DNA of 5,630 nucleotides from Verrucomicrobiota bacterium (lineage in GTDB: Bacteria; Verrucomicrobiota; Verrucomicrobiia; Chthoniobacterales; UBA10450), in contig QHOF01000188.1 in assembly GCA_003219335.1 (NCBI GenBank), positions 1 through 5,630 of the forward strand. Reading direction: 5' to 3'. The stretch's first letter is position 1, and every line of letters begins with the position of its first letter. This document shows, one piece after another, positions 1-5,534 of this stretch. The notes beneath the pieces are model-generated. The model saw nothing but the letters and a program-made list of their open reading frames with translations. It was not told the DNA's origin and made no database searches. The position numbers and the translations under genes are program-made.

Positions 1-709
1 CGATTTCCTCCATGATCGCGAGTGCGCTCTTGGCATTAGCGATCGCTTGTGCCCGGTCGCCCTGTTTGTCCAATGACCGGCTCATATTGAAGAGAATACC
101 GCTCTCGAGTCGCCGATCCCCGCATTCTTGCGCGGCGACAAGCGCCTGGCTGTAAGTTTCGATGGCGCGGGTATGGTCACCCAAGGCGGCGCGCGTATTA
201 CCAATATTACCCAGCATACCACCTTCACCCGCGCGATCGCCGATTTCCCGGGCAATGATGACGGCTTGATCAAAGCATTGGAAGGCGTGGGGGCGATTCC
301 CCAAGCTCCACTGAGCGATGCCCAAATTCACGAATATGTCACTCTCACGCCGACGGTTGCCGGTTTCACGCGCAACCGCCAGCGCTTGATCGAAATATTC
401 GATGGCGCGGGAGGTACCCTGAAGATGCAGATATGCCACGCCGAGATTCATCAGTGCAGTGCCTTCGTCCCGACGGTCATCTTCCTGGGCAATCGCCAGC
501 CACTGTTCGAAGTACTTGATGGCTTGCTGTGGTTGTCCCGCATTCATGCAGGCGTGGCCAAGACCGCAGAGCGCACCGCCTTCTGCTCGGCGGTAACGGA
601 TGTCAGGAGATCGGGCTAATGTCAGCGCCTCGTGGTAGTGCTCATTAGCTTGACGACTCTCCCCAAGCGCAGCGCAAGCGGTGCCTAGATTACTTAGATG
701 CAGGGCTTC
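1..709 (-). repeat. TPR array with roughly 120-bp period
   Basis: Six diverged tandem units of 39-42 codons encode the tetratricopeptide repeats. The similarity is visible in the DNA: a segment reading GCGCCATCGAA on the minus strand recurs near 165 and 405, with related forms between. The units are clearly similar but not identical, which is expected for amplified TPR arrays. The array continues past the left edge, so the total repeat number is unknown. Confidence 0.8.
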
Positions 710-1030
710 GGCGCGGCGATCTGCCGTGCGGCGCGCCGAGGCTAGCGCAGCAGTGGCCCATTCGAACAATTCGCTTGGGTGCAGGCGCAAGGAGAGACAT
801 TGCGAGCCATTCAGCGCATACCCGCTGCACAACTCAGCGGCGAGTTGATCTCCTTCACCGTGCGCCGCAGCGCATGCTTGTCCGGCTTGAATGTTGGGCC
901 GCTCCAGATCGAACTGGGCCAGTCCGCGCTGCATGGCTGCGCCGTCCTGACGATACAAGTTATCGGCGCTGCGAAGCCTGGCTTCGTAGTGCCGGGCGTG
1001 GCGCAGATGGGCTTCACGAAGGCTCGGCAT
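1..1030 (-). CDS. TPR-repeat part of the STAND protein, 3' end beyond the window
   Basis: 343 codons are open from ATG 1030 to the window edge, with no stop. Residues 1-100 (HLRHARHY, SADNLYRQDG, LAQFDLERPNIQAGQA) are the helical bridge that in NB-ARC-TPR proteins directly follows the winged-helix domain. From residue 108 there are six TPR units starting at Glu108, 150, 189, 229, 269 and 309. Each has an N-L-G-like helix A and an A-I-x-x-Y/F-x-Q-A-L-like helix B. TPR superhelices bind peptides or proteins, here presumably as the sensor half of the ATPase encoded just upstream. The frame is the same as that of the NB-ARC segment, separated only by TAG and seven codons (PSTDPDI). No Shine-Dalgarno sequence sits 5-12 bases before the ATG; the nearest purine run, GAGGAG, abuts the stop and lies about 24 bases away. 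Independent initiation is thus doubtful. Alternatives are a nonsense-split pseudogene, translational reinitiation, or readthrough. Confidence 0.85.
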   Translation of the reverse strand, partial: MPSLREAHLRHARHYEARLRSADNLYRQDGAAMQRGLAQFDLERPNIQAGQACAAAHGEGDQLAAELCSGYALNGSQCLSLRLHPSELFEWATAALASARRTADRRAEALHLSNLGTACAALGESRQANEHYHEALTLARSPDIRYRRAEGGALCGLGHACMNAGQPQQAIKYFEQWLAIAQEDDRRDEGTALMNLGVAYLHLQGTSRAIEYFDQALAVARETGNRRRESDIFVNLGIAQWSLGNRPHAFQCFDQAVIIAREIGDRAGEGGMLGNIGNTRAALGDHTRAIETYSQALVAAQECGDRRLESGILFNMSRSLDKQGDRAQAIANAKSALAIMEEI

Positions 1031-1051
1031 GATGTCTGGGTCTGTGGACGG

Positions 1052-1054
1052 CTA
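1052..1054 (-). other. In-frame amber stop between NB-ARC and TPR segments
   Basis: Reading GAG TAG CCG on the minus strand, this is the only stop in about 2.6 kb of otherwise continuous frame from 2599 to the window edge. The residues on either side (LHAKSLLEE before, then PSTDPDIMPSLREAHLRHA after) join as in uninterrupted family members. A single substitution from CAG, AAG, GAG, TGG, TCG, TTG or TAC/TAT would create it. The following bases (CCG) do not match the well-known readthrough context CAR-YYA. Confidence 0.8.
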
Positions 1055-2599
1055 CTCCTCGAGGAGCGATTTCGCATGGAGCACCAGCACGGCGTGCATT
1101 TGGAAGCGCCCGGTACCGATGATGGGTTCCAGCAAACCGCGGTCGGCGAGGTTGCGGGCGGTGGTCTTGGCGTCTTCGAGATCGTCCGCGAGCCATACTG
1201 CCTGCATTGCGTCCAAATCGAAGGTGGCGGGTTTCGGCGCGAAGGCACCAAGGTAGGCATAGCGATCGCGCGTCGCTTCATCCAGCCGGTCGGTGCTCTG
1301 TTTCAGGAGCAAGGAGACCGTGGGAATGGTGCCCGTCCGCGGATCGAGCCGGTCGTCAGGCGCGGTTTCGGCGAGCAGTTTGCTGCTGGCGGAAAGCTCG
1401 GCGAGCAGGTCTTGCACGCCCCAACCCATCTGCGCTTCAGCCTCCAGCAGACGCGCCGCGACCCGGATGGCAAGAGGGAGGCCTTCTAGGTCGCTTACCA
1501 ACTGGCGCGATTCGGCCGGGTGCTCCTCAGCCATCGTCGGTGCGAGCCGGGCCAGGAGTTCCAGCGCCTTCTGGTCATCAAGCTGGCCCAGCACATAGAG
1601 GTCGTTCGGCGTTGTCGCAAGTTCGCGTGCAACGTCGGCCATACGCGTAGTGAAGAGGGTGCAACAGCCGGAGCCCGCGACCTTGAAGGGGACGGCCGCC
1701 GCGGCCTCCCAGATATCGTCGACGATCAGCAGAACACGCCGATTGCGCAGCAGCGCCCGCACTTGGTTCATGACATCTTCCAGCGAGCGTTGTTCGCCGC
1801 TATCGCCAGCGCCTAAGCCGCGCGCCCAGGCAATAAGTTCGCCGAGCGGATTCGGGGATTCACCCACCGCGGCCCAGAGCACGCCGTCGGGAAAGGCCGT
1901 GATGACCTCCGAGTCGTGGGCCAAGGCGTTGACGAGCGTCGTCTTTCCCACGCCCGGCCAACCGCGGATGACGGTCAGCGCCTGTTTCTTCACGCCTTGG
2001 TTGATGCCGAAGCGTCCTTTGAGCCGGGCCAGGTCCGTTTCTCTGCCAATCAATAGGGCGGGCTGGGGCGGTGCCAGCTTTGCGGGAGTGAAGGCTGGCG
2101 CCACTTCCTGCCGAGCCGTGACACTGTCGCTGGGGTGACGCTCTTTCCATTCGACCAGTGCATGCATCAGCCTGGTCTTGAAATCATCCACGGTCGTGAA
2201 CTGGCCGCGAACAAGCGTTTCGCTCAAACGTGACTTGAAGGCTTCCAGGCGATCGCGGTGCTTGTAGTCGATGGCATCGGGTGGCCAAGGATGCTTGGAA
2301 TCCACCAGAAAACACAGGCGCTCCTGCTTGAGCTCGCCAGCATGGTCGAACTCGATTTCCGTGACCGATTTGTCATAACCACTCTCTATGTAGCCGTACC
2401 GGTGCGCGAAGATTCCGACGTACACGTCCGCTTTCTCGACCTTGCGCTTGCTGCCGTCAGTCGCACCTGCTCCCATGGCTTCGAAATACTCCATGGCGAT
2501 GGGAAGCAGCCCCAGCTTGAGGCAGGTTTCGACCGCTGCGTCGCGATTGTCGCGAAGGTCCAGGCCGGTGCTGCTAATGATGACGTTGCTGCTGGTCAC
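1052..2599 (-). CDS. DUF4062 and NB-ARC STAND ATPase, ended early by an amber stop
   Basis: 515 residues read from a GTG start. Residues 1-155 match DUF4062: an early VIISST strand, LDLRDNRDAA, then ADVYVGIFAHRYGYIE and SVTEIEFDHA. Residues 180-400 are an NB-ARC nucleotide-binding domain: P-loop GWPGVGKTTL (213-222, Lys219), Walker B LLIVDDIW (290-297), an FTTR sensor motif (316-319) and GLPL (373-376). A winged-helix region follows and ends in MHAVLVLHAKSLLEE, an MHD-like position without the Asp. The family is a cytosolic signal-transducing switch: ligand binding by C-terminal repeats drives nucleotide exchange and oligomerisation, which activates the N-terminal domain; some relatives act in antiphage immunity. 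The specific role here is unknown. The GTG is chosen because DUF4062 begins six codons later; no clear Shine-Dalgarno sequence precedes it. The frame stops at TAG (1052-1054), and the expected TPR domain resumes in the same frame. The stop therefore looks like an interruption rather than a natural end. Confidence 0.9.
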   Translation of the reverse strand: MTSSNVIISSTGLDLRDNRDAAVETCLKLGLLPIAMEYFEAMGAGATDGSKRKVEKADVYVGIFAHRYGYIESGYDKSVTEIEFDHAGELKQERLCFLVDSKHPWPPDAIDYKHRDRLEAFKSRLSETLVRGQFTTVDDFKTRLMHALVEWKERHPSDSVTARQEVAPAFTPAKLAPPQPALLIGRETDLARLKGRFGINQGVKKQALTVIRGWPGVGKTTLVNALAHDSEVITAFPDGVLWAAVGESPNPLGELIAWARGLGAGDSGEQRSLEDVMNQVRALLRNRRVLLIVDDIWEAAAAVPFKVAGSGCCTLFTTRMADVARELATTPNDLYVLGQLDDQKALELLARLAPTMAEEHPAESRQLVSDLEGLPLAIRVAARLLEAEAQMGWGVQDLLAELSASSKLLAETAPDDRLDPRTGTIPTVSLLLKQSTDRLDEATRDRYAYLGAFAPKPATFDLDAMQAVWLADDLEDAKTTARNLADRGLLEPIIGTGRFQMHAVLVLHAKSLLEE

Positions 2600-2642
2600 T
2601 TACTAGTAGAAATTTGCTTTTTCATGGTGAGAGGAACGGTAA

Positions 2643-2672
2643 GCCTACAGGAGCGAAGTTCTGGGGGTCAAC
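2643..2672 (-). promoter_or_regulatory. Possible sigma70-like promoter of the STAND gene
   Basis: On the minus strand TTGACC (2672-2667) is followed after 18 bases by TAGGCT (2648-2643), about 44 bases before the GTG start. The -35 box is good but the -10 box matches only three of six positions. It lies immediately beside the presumed left end of the insertion sequence, so it would be just outside the element. Weak evidence based on spacing and consensus only. Confidence 0.2.
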
Positions 2673-2719
2673 TCTCGAAGGGCGTGTTGCCCAAATCGGT
2701 TGGTTAGCAAAAAGAAAAG

Positions 2720-2739
2720 TACCCAAGGCGGGCTGGGTA
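2720..2739 (+). repeat. Hairpin upstream of the transposase
   Basis: TACCCA (2720-2725) and TGGGTA (2734-2739) are perfect inverted repeats with an 8-base loop, 21 bases before the transposase ATG. No T-run follows, so it is not a standard terminator. In the leader it could limit transposase expression or stop read-in from outside, a known strategy of insertion sequences; that role is inferred. Confidence 0.4.
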
Positions 2740-2753
2740 TGCTAAGAGAGTGT

Positions 2754-2769
2754 TCCCATCATGATGGGA
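2754..2769 (+). repeat. 16-bp perfect palindrome over the transposase start codon
   Basis: TCCCATCATGATGGGA reads identically on both strands and contains both possible start codons (2761 and 2764). As DNA it could be a dimeric protein site. As RNA it can only fold with a very tight or absent loop, so a between-strand or protein role is likelier. Any regulatory role is inferred. Confidence 0.5.
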
Positions 2770-4218
2770 CAGCAAAAGAGCGAGCCGCAGCTCTTTAACT
2801 ATGCGGTGAATCTGGAGAAGCGGGTGAGGGCTAATCATCCGCTACGGCAGGTCAAAGCAGCTATCGATTTTAGTTTTGTGCGGGAAGAGGTAGCGCCCTG
2901 CTACGGCAGCAACGGGAACGAATCGGTCGATCCGTTAGTGATCATGAAAATGATGTTTCTGCTCTTTTTCGACGACATCAAAAGCGAACGCGAGTTGATG
3001 GAAGTGATCGGGGAGCGGCTCGATTACCTCTGGTTTTTGGATTACGGATTGGATGAGAAGATTCCCGATCACAGTGTGCTTTCCAAAGCCAGGGCGCGTT
3101 GGGGCAAGGAAGTGTTCGAGAGCTTGTTTGTGCGCACGGTGGAGCAATGCGTGGAAGCGGGGCTAGTGGATGGCAAGAAGCTCTATGTGGATGCCAGTCT
3201 GATTGAGGCGGACGCAGCCAAGGAATCGGTGATCAAAGGGGCACCGGAATTGATCGCAGCGCTCAAGCGCGCGTATCGAGCGACGGAAAGCAAACTGGAA
3301 GAGACGAGCACACCGGAGAGTTACCAGGCGGTCAACGATCGGATGATGAGCCGAAGCGATCCGGATGCGGCTTGCGTGCGCCAAGGCAGCGGTCAATCGC
3401 GGCCGCGTTACAAACATCACCGCGTGATTGACGATGCAAAGGGAGTAATTACTGCGACCGAGACCACCCCGGGCAGTATCGCCGAGAACAAAAAGCTTAT
3501 GGAGCTGGTCGATCAGCACGAGCAGAACACCGGCTGCCGGGCTCAGATCATAGTGGCTGACCACAAGTATGGTACGAGCGAGAACTTTGTGGCGTGTCAG
3601 CAACGCGGGATCACCAGCCACATGGGCGATGCGTTAGGCAAAGCGCAGCAGGCACGAGAGAAGAGCGTTTTTGGCGATGAAGTTTTTACGTACGATCCAA
3701 GTCGTGACGTTTACCTTTGTCCGGCAGGGCAAATCCTCAAACCCCGACGCGTCTATAGCATTCGCCGCACGGTGGAATACAAGTCCTCCGCCAGAATTTG
3801 TGGTGCTTGTGTCTTGCGCGCCCAGTGCACTCGCTCTTCTCATGGGCGAACCGTACAACGACACGAAAAACAAGCGGCCCTGGATGTAGCACACACTCAA
3901 GCGCACAGCCTCGCCGCGCGGCGCGACCGCAAACGGCGACATCATTTGATGGAACGCAGTTTTGCTGACGCGGCCAACAATCATCACTTCAAGCGCGCCC
4001 GGTGGCGGCGTCTGTGGCGCCAACAGATCCAAGATTACTTAATCGCTGCAATCCAGAACGTGCGAATCTTGCTGGCGCATCAAAACTGCAGGAAAAGCGC
4101 GGCCGCCGCGGTCTCCTTACAAAAGGCAAACCTTCGCAAAAGGTGCGAGGTTCTGACTTTGGTCTCGTTTATGAAGTTCCGACTTCGATCGGCGTCTTTC
4201 GCTCGATTACCCAGGTGA
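2761..4218 (+). CDS. IS1182-family DDE transposase with chimeric C-terminus
   Basis: 485 residues. Residues 1-125 carry the family N-terminal domain (LFNYAVNLEKRV, then PDHSVLSKARARWG), followed by an RNase-H-like DDE core. Candidate catalytic residues are Asp144 in LYVDASLIEAD, Asp267 in IVADHKYGT and Glu398 in HHLMERSFADAANN. Cys320, Cys347, Cys350 and Cys356 lie between them, a putative zinc-binding insertion seen in this family. The enzyme cuts and pastes its own element. The start ATG-ATG lies in a palindrome; a weak AAGAGAG Shine-Dalgarno-like run is 10 bases upstream. The core extends to about residue 450 (RRLWRQQIQDYLIAAIQNV). The last 25 or so residues are translated, out of frame, from the adjoining receptor DNA, so the natural C-terminus is lost. 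With the right end missing, the enzyme may retain its catalytic residues, but the element is probably immobile. Confidence 0.88.
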   Translation: MMGQQKSEPQLFNYAVNLEKRVRANHPLRQVKAAIDFSFVREEVAPCYGSNGNESVDPLVIMKMMFLLFFDDIKSERELMEVIGERLDYLWFLDYGLDEKIPDHSVLSKARARWGKEVFESLFVRTVEQCVEAGLVDGKKLYVDASLIEADAAKESVIKGAPELIAALKRAYRATESKLEETSTPESYQAVNDRMMSRSDPDAACVRQGSGQSRPRYKHHRVIDDAKGVITATETTPGSIAENKKLMELVDQHEQNTGCRAQIIVADHKYGTSENFVACQQRGITSHMGDALGKAQQAREKSVFGDEVFTYDPSRDVYLCPAGQILKPRRVYSIRRTVEYKSSARICGACVLRAQCTRSSHGRTVQRHEKQAALDVAHTQAHSLAARRDRKRRHHLMERSFADAANNHHFKRARWRRLWRQQIQDYLIAAIQNVRILLAHQNCRKSAAAAVSLQKANLRKRCEVLTLVSFMKFRLRSASFARLPR

Positions 4219-4679
4219 CATTTCTGGATTCGTACCAGTTCTCTCCCACGCCCGGAGAAAAGGAGGTTGAGCGGCGCAGTTCGCCGACAGACGATTTCTC
4301 GGACGACGCGTATCTGCAGTGGAAAGAAAACTCGCGCCTGGACTGGTTATGGCACGGATTTAACGCCGGAATCACTGCGCATTACTGGGATGGCTTTCAC
4401 GAGATTCGTCTCAACGACAATAAACATTGGGTGCGCCAGACCTGGTTCTTCGATTTGCAGGCATCGTATGATTTCGGTACGAGAACATGGACGAGCTGGG
4501 CTGGGCGTTTTAACAACGGCTGGCCGAAATGGCGCTACCTGCTCGACGGCACCAGAATCACGCTCGGCGTCAACAACGTTTTCGACCACGATCCGCCGCA
4601 CTCGAACGATAACTTCCCGCGTTTCATTTACGACACGACCGGGCAATTCATTTACGCCAGTTTGACGAAAAGATTCTGA
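4148..4679 (+). pseudogene. TonB-dependent receptor, C-terminal remnant
   Basis: About 177 codons in one open frame end at TGA 4677-4679. They have the character of the last strands of a TonB-dependent receptor beta-barrel: alternating aromatic and polar residues, FGLVYEVPT, YQFSPTPG, DDAYLQWKENSRLDW, TWFFDLQASYDFG, and near the end ITLGVNNVFDHDPP. The protein finishes IYASLTKRF, with the terminal Phe that outer-membrane barrels use for BAM-mediated insertion. Intact receptors of this kind run to 700-1,100 residues and need an N-terminal signal peptide, TonB box and plug. All of these are missing because insertion-sequence DNA replaces the upstream part. The same frame continues upstream into the transposase region (to about 4002), but those codons are antiphasic to the transposase and have no receptor character. 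No start signal for a separate product is seen. Confidence 0.82.
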
Positions 4680-4971
4680 CCCGCGGCGCGAGCTCTGCAT
4701 CGCGCGGCACCCAAATCTGCGACTCTCTGCGTGCTGATGTGCGCTTTCTCGGCCTTGTGTGCCGCGTGCAGCCTGAGTGCAAATAACCTCCGACGTTGTC
4801 CCGACCTGATTCTCATCGGAAAGAACAAACGCGCAGGGTTTCTCTGAAACTTTTCACCGCAAGATGGGAAAGAAAGGACAGGAGGCTCTTTGCACGCGTG
4901 CGCCTTGCTTGACCCACGCGACGAGAAACGCTCGTCGCCAACAACCAAATGCCGGCCGATCCATTCTGTAA
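4680..4971. other. Stretch without a recognisable gene
   Basis: About 290 bases between the receptor stop and the next remnant. No frame on either strand reads like a protein I recognise. A GC-rich imperfect inverted repeat (CCGCG...CGCGG, about 4681-4708) follows the receptor stop but has no T-run, so it is not a convincing terminator. A clean hairpin at 4918-4938 is listed separately. Confidence 0.5.
4918..4938. repeat. Perfect 8-bp stem, 5-base loop hairpin
   Basis: GCGACGAG, loop AAACG, CTCGTCGC. The stem is perfect and GC-rich but no T-run follows on either strand, so it is not an ordinary intrinsic terminator. It resembles REP-type intergenic hairpins, which would require further copies elsewhere in the genome. 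Confidence 0.45.
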
Positions 4972-5230
4972 TTGGGCGAAGCCACCCGCGCGTGCGAGTT
5001 GGGTGCCGGAACCGAAGAATGCGCTGATCGGCGTAGATCTGACGACGAGAATGGCGTGCATCTTCATGAAGGTGGGCGAGCCGGAACTCGCGCTCAAGCT
5101 TCTCGAACATTCCCTTTCAGTGCCGGCCGGCGCGCATGTCGGCGAGTTGCGTGTCGCACCTCGTTGGGACCCGCTGCGGAACAAGCCACGGTTCCAGCTT
5201 CTGCTCGCCAAATACGCACCGCGCGAGTGA
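4972..5230 (+). pseudogene. C-terminal remnant of a TPR (possibly kinase-TPR) protein, frameshifted
   Basis: The 3' part reads NALIGVDL, then a TPR-like MACIFMKVGEPELALKLLEH, then LSVPAGAHVGELRVAPRWD and PLRNKPRFQLLLAKYAPRE before TGA 5228-5230. This ending (L-S-V-P-x-G, G-E-L-R, W-D-P-L-R-x-x-P-R-F, a short A-P tail) closes many bacterial TPR proteins, notably those fused to Ser/Thr kinase, winged-helix or adenylate-cyclase modules. Upstream, EATRACEL fits the preceding helix but lies in another frame: one G fewer in the GGG at 5001-5003 would give ELVPEPKNALIG without interruption. A TAA in the upstream frame (4969-4971) and the absence of any recognisable sequence before it show that only about 85 codons survive. 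A product from an internal ATG (4949) is possible in principle, but its first residues look like non-coding sequence. Confidence 0.65.
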
Positions 5231-5406
5231 TTACAACAGAGCTGTCGCAACAAGAAAGCTAACTCGAAACAATCCGCCAAAGCGATCGATCTTGGCGAGC
5301 ACCTGCGGGCCGTGAGTTGCCTAACGAGTGATTGAATCTGTCGCTTGAGCTTATTCGCAACGTCGACGTGCACGCCAGCGCGCGCGTGTAGGCTTTCCTT
5401 CGCGGC

Positions 5407-5433
5407 GTCATCCTGAGCGAATGCGAAGGATCT
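5407..5433 (+). repeat. Dispersed TCATCCTGAGCG-type repeat, left arm
   Basis: GTCATCCTGAGCG followed by AATGCGAAGGATCT. It matches in opposite orientation the sequence at 5496-5521. From general knowledge, closely related words occur in many intergenic regions of environmental bacteria; copy number in this genome cannot be seen here. Confidence 0.7.
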
Positions 5434-5495
5434 CTCAAGTTATATTCGACGCGATAAGCACCAAGTATGGCGCGTGTACCCTTTCTGCTTTTGGG

Positions 5496-5521
5496 AGGTC
5501 CTTCGCTCCGCTCAGGATGAC
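5496..5521 (-). repeat. Dispersed TCATCCTGAGCG-type repeat, inverted right arm
   Basis: On the minus strand it reads GTCATCCTGAGCG followed by GAGCGAAGGACCT. The first 13 bases are identical to the arm at 5407-5433 and the remainder differs by one gap and a few substitutions. Together the arms could pair over a loop of about 62 bases. Confidence 0.7.
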
Positions 5522-5534
5522 ACGCATGAACAGA

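Larger units (their letters stand above)
2681..4147 (+). mobile_element. IS1182-type insertion sequence, right end apparently lost
   Basis: The element is defined by its transposase. The left end is placed tentatively at GGGCGTGTTGCCCAAATCGG (2681-2700), 80 bases before the start codon. Its reverse complement, which should mark the right end, is not present after the transposase core. Instead, DNA encoding a TonB-dependent receptor begins by about 4148. The transposase frame crosses this boundary without a stop. No convincing target-site duplication was found. The reading is that the right end and its inverted repeat were deleted together with the 5' part of the receptor gene. Both boundaries are estimates and may be off by tens of bases. 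Confidence 0.65.
5231..5534. other. Intergenic stretch with repeats, no gene seen
   Basis: About 300 bases with no reading frame of convincing protein character on either strand. It contains a small inverted repeat, CGCCAA (5275-5280) and TTGGCG (5292-5297), around an 11-base loop, and the inverted pair of dispersed repeats described separately. Confidence 0.5.

Noticed and set aside
128..1489. Open frames on the plus strand (about 128-619 and 779-1489)
   Set aside because: They are antisense to the TPR and NB-ARC coding frames, have no recognisable domain content, and arise from the GC-rich codon pattern of the minus-strand gene.
2258..2707. Plus-strand open frame opposite the DUF4062 segment
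   Set aside because: It lies antisense to a well-supported domain, shows no family features, and runs into the insertion-sequence edge.
3163..4032. Minus-strand open frames opposite the transposase
   Set aside because: They are shadows of a strongly supported DDE transposase and have no domain character.
2652..4155. Near-direct repeat flanking the element, GAGCGAAGTTCTG (2652-2664) and GTGCGAGGTTCTG (4143-4155)
   Set aside because: Two mismatches in 13 bases, the exact match is only six bases, and the sequences inside do not form matching inverted ends. Not accepted as a target-site duplication.
4681..4708. GC-rich imperfect hairpin just after the receptor stop, considered as a terminator
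   Set aside because: The stem needs a bulge, the loop is long and no T-run follows.
4652..5373. Minus-strand open frames of 150-190 codons across the debris region
   Set aside because: They are rich in Arg, Ser and Cys with no recognisable motifs and overlap the plus-strand TPR remnant whose ending is family-like.
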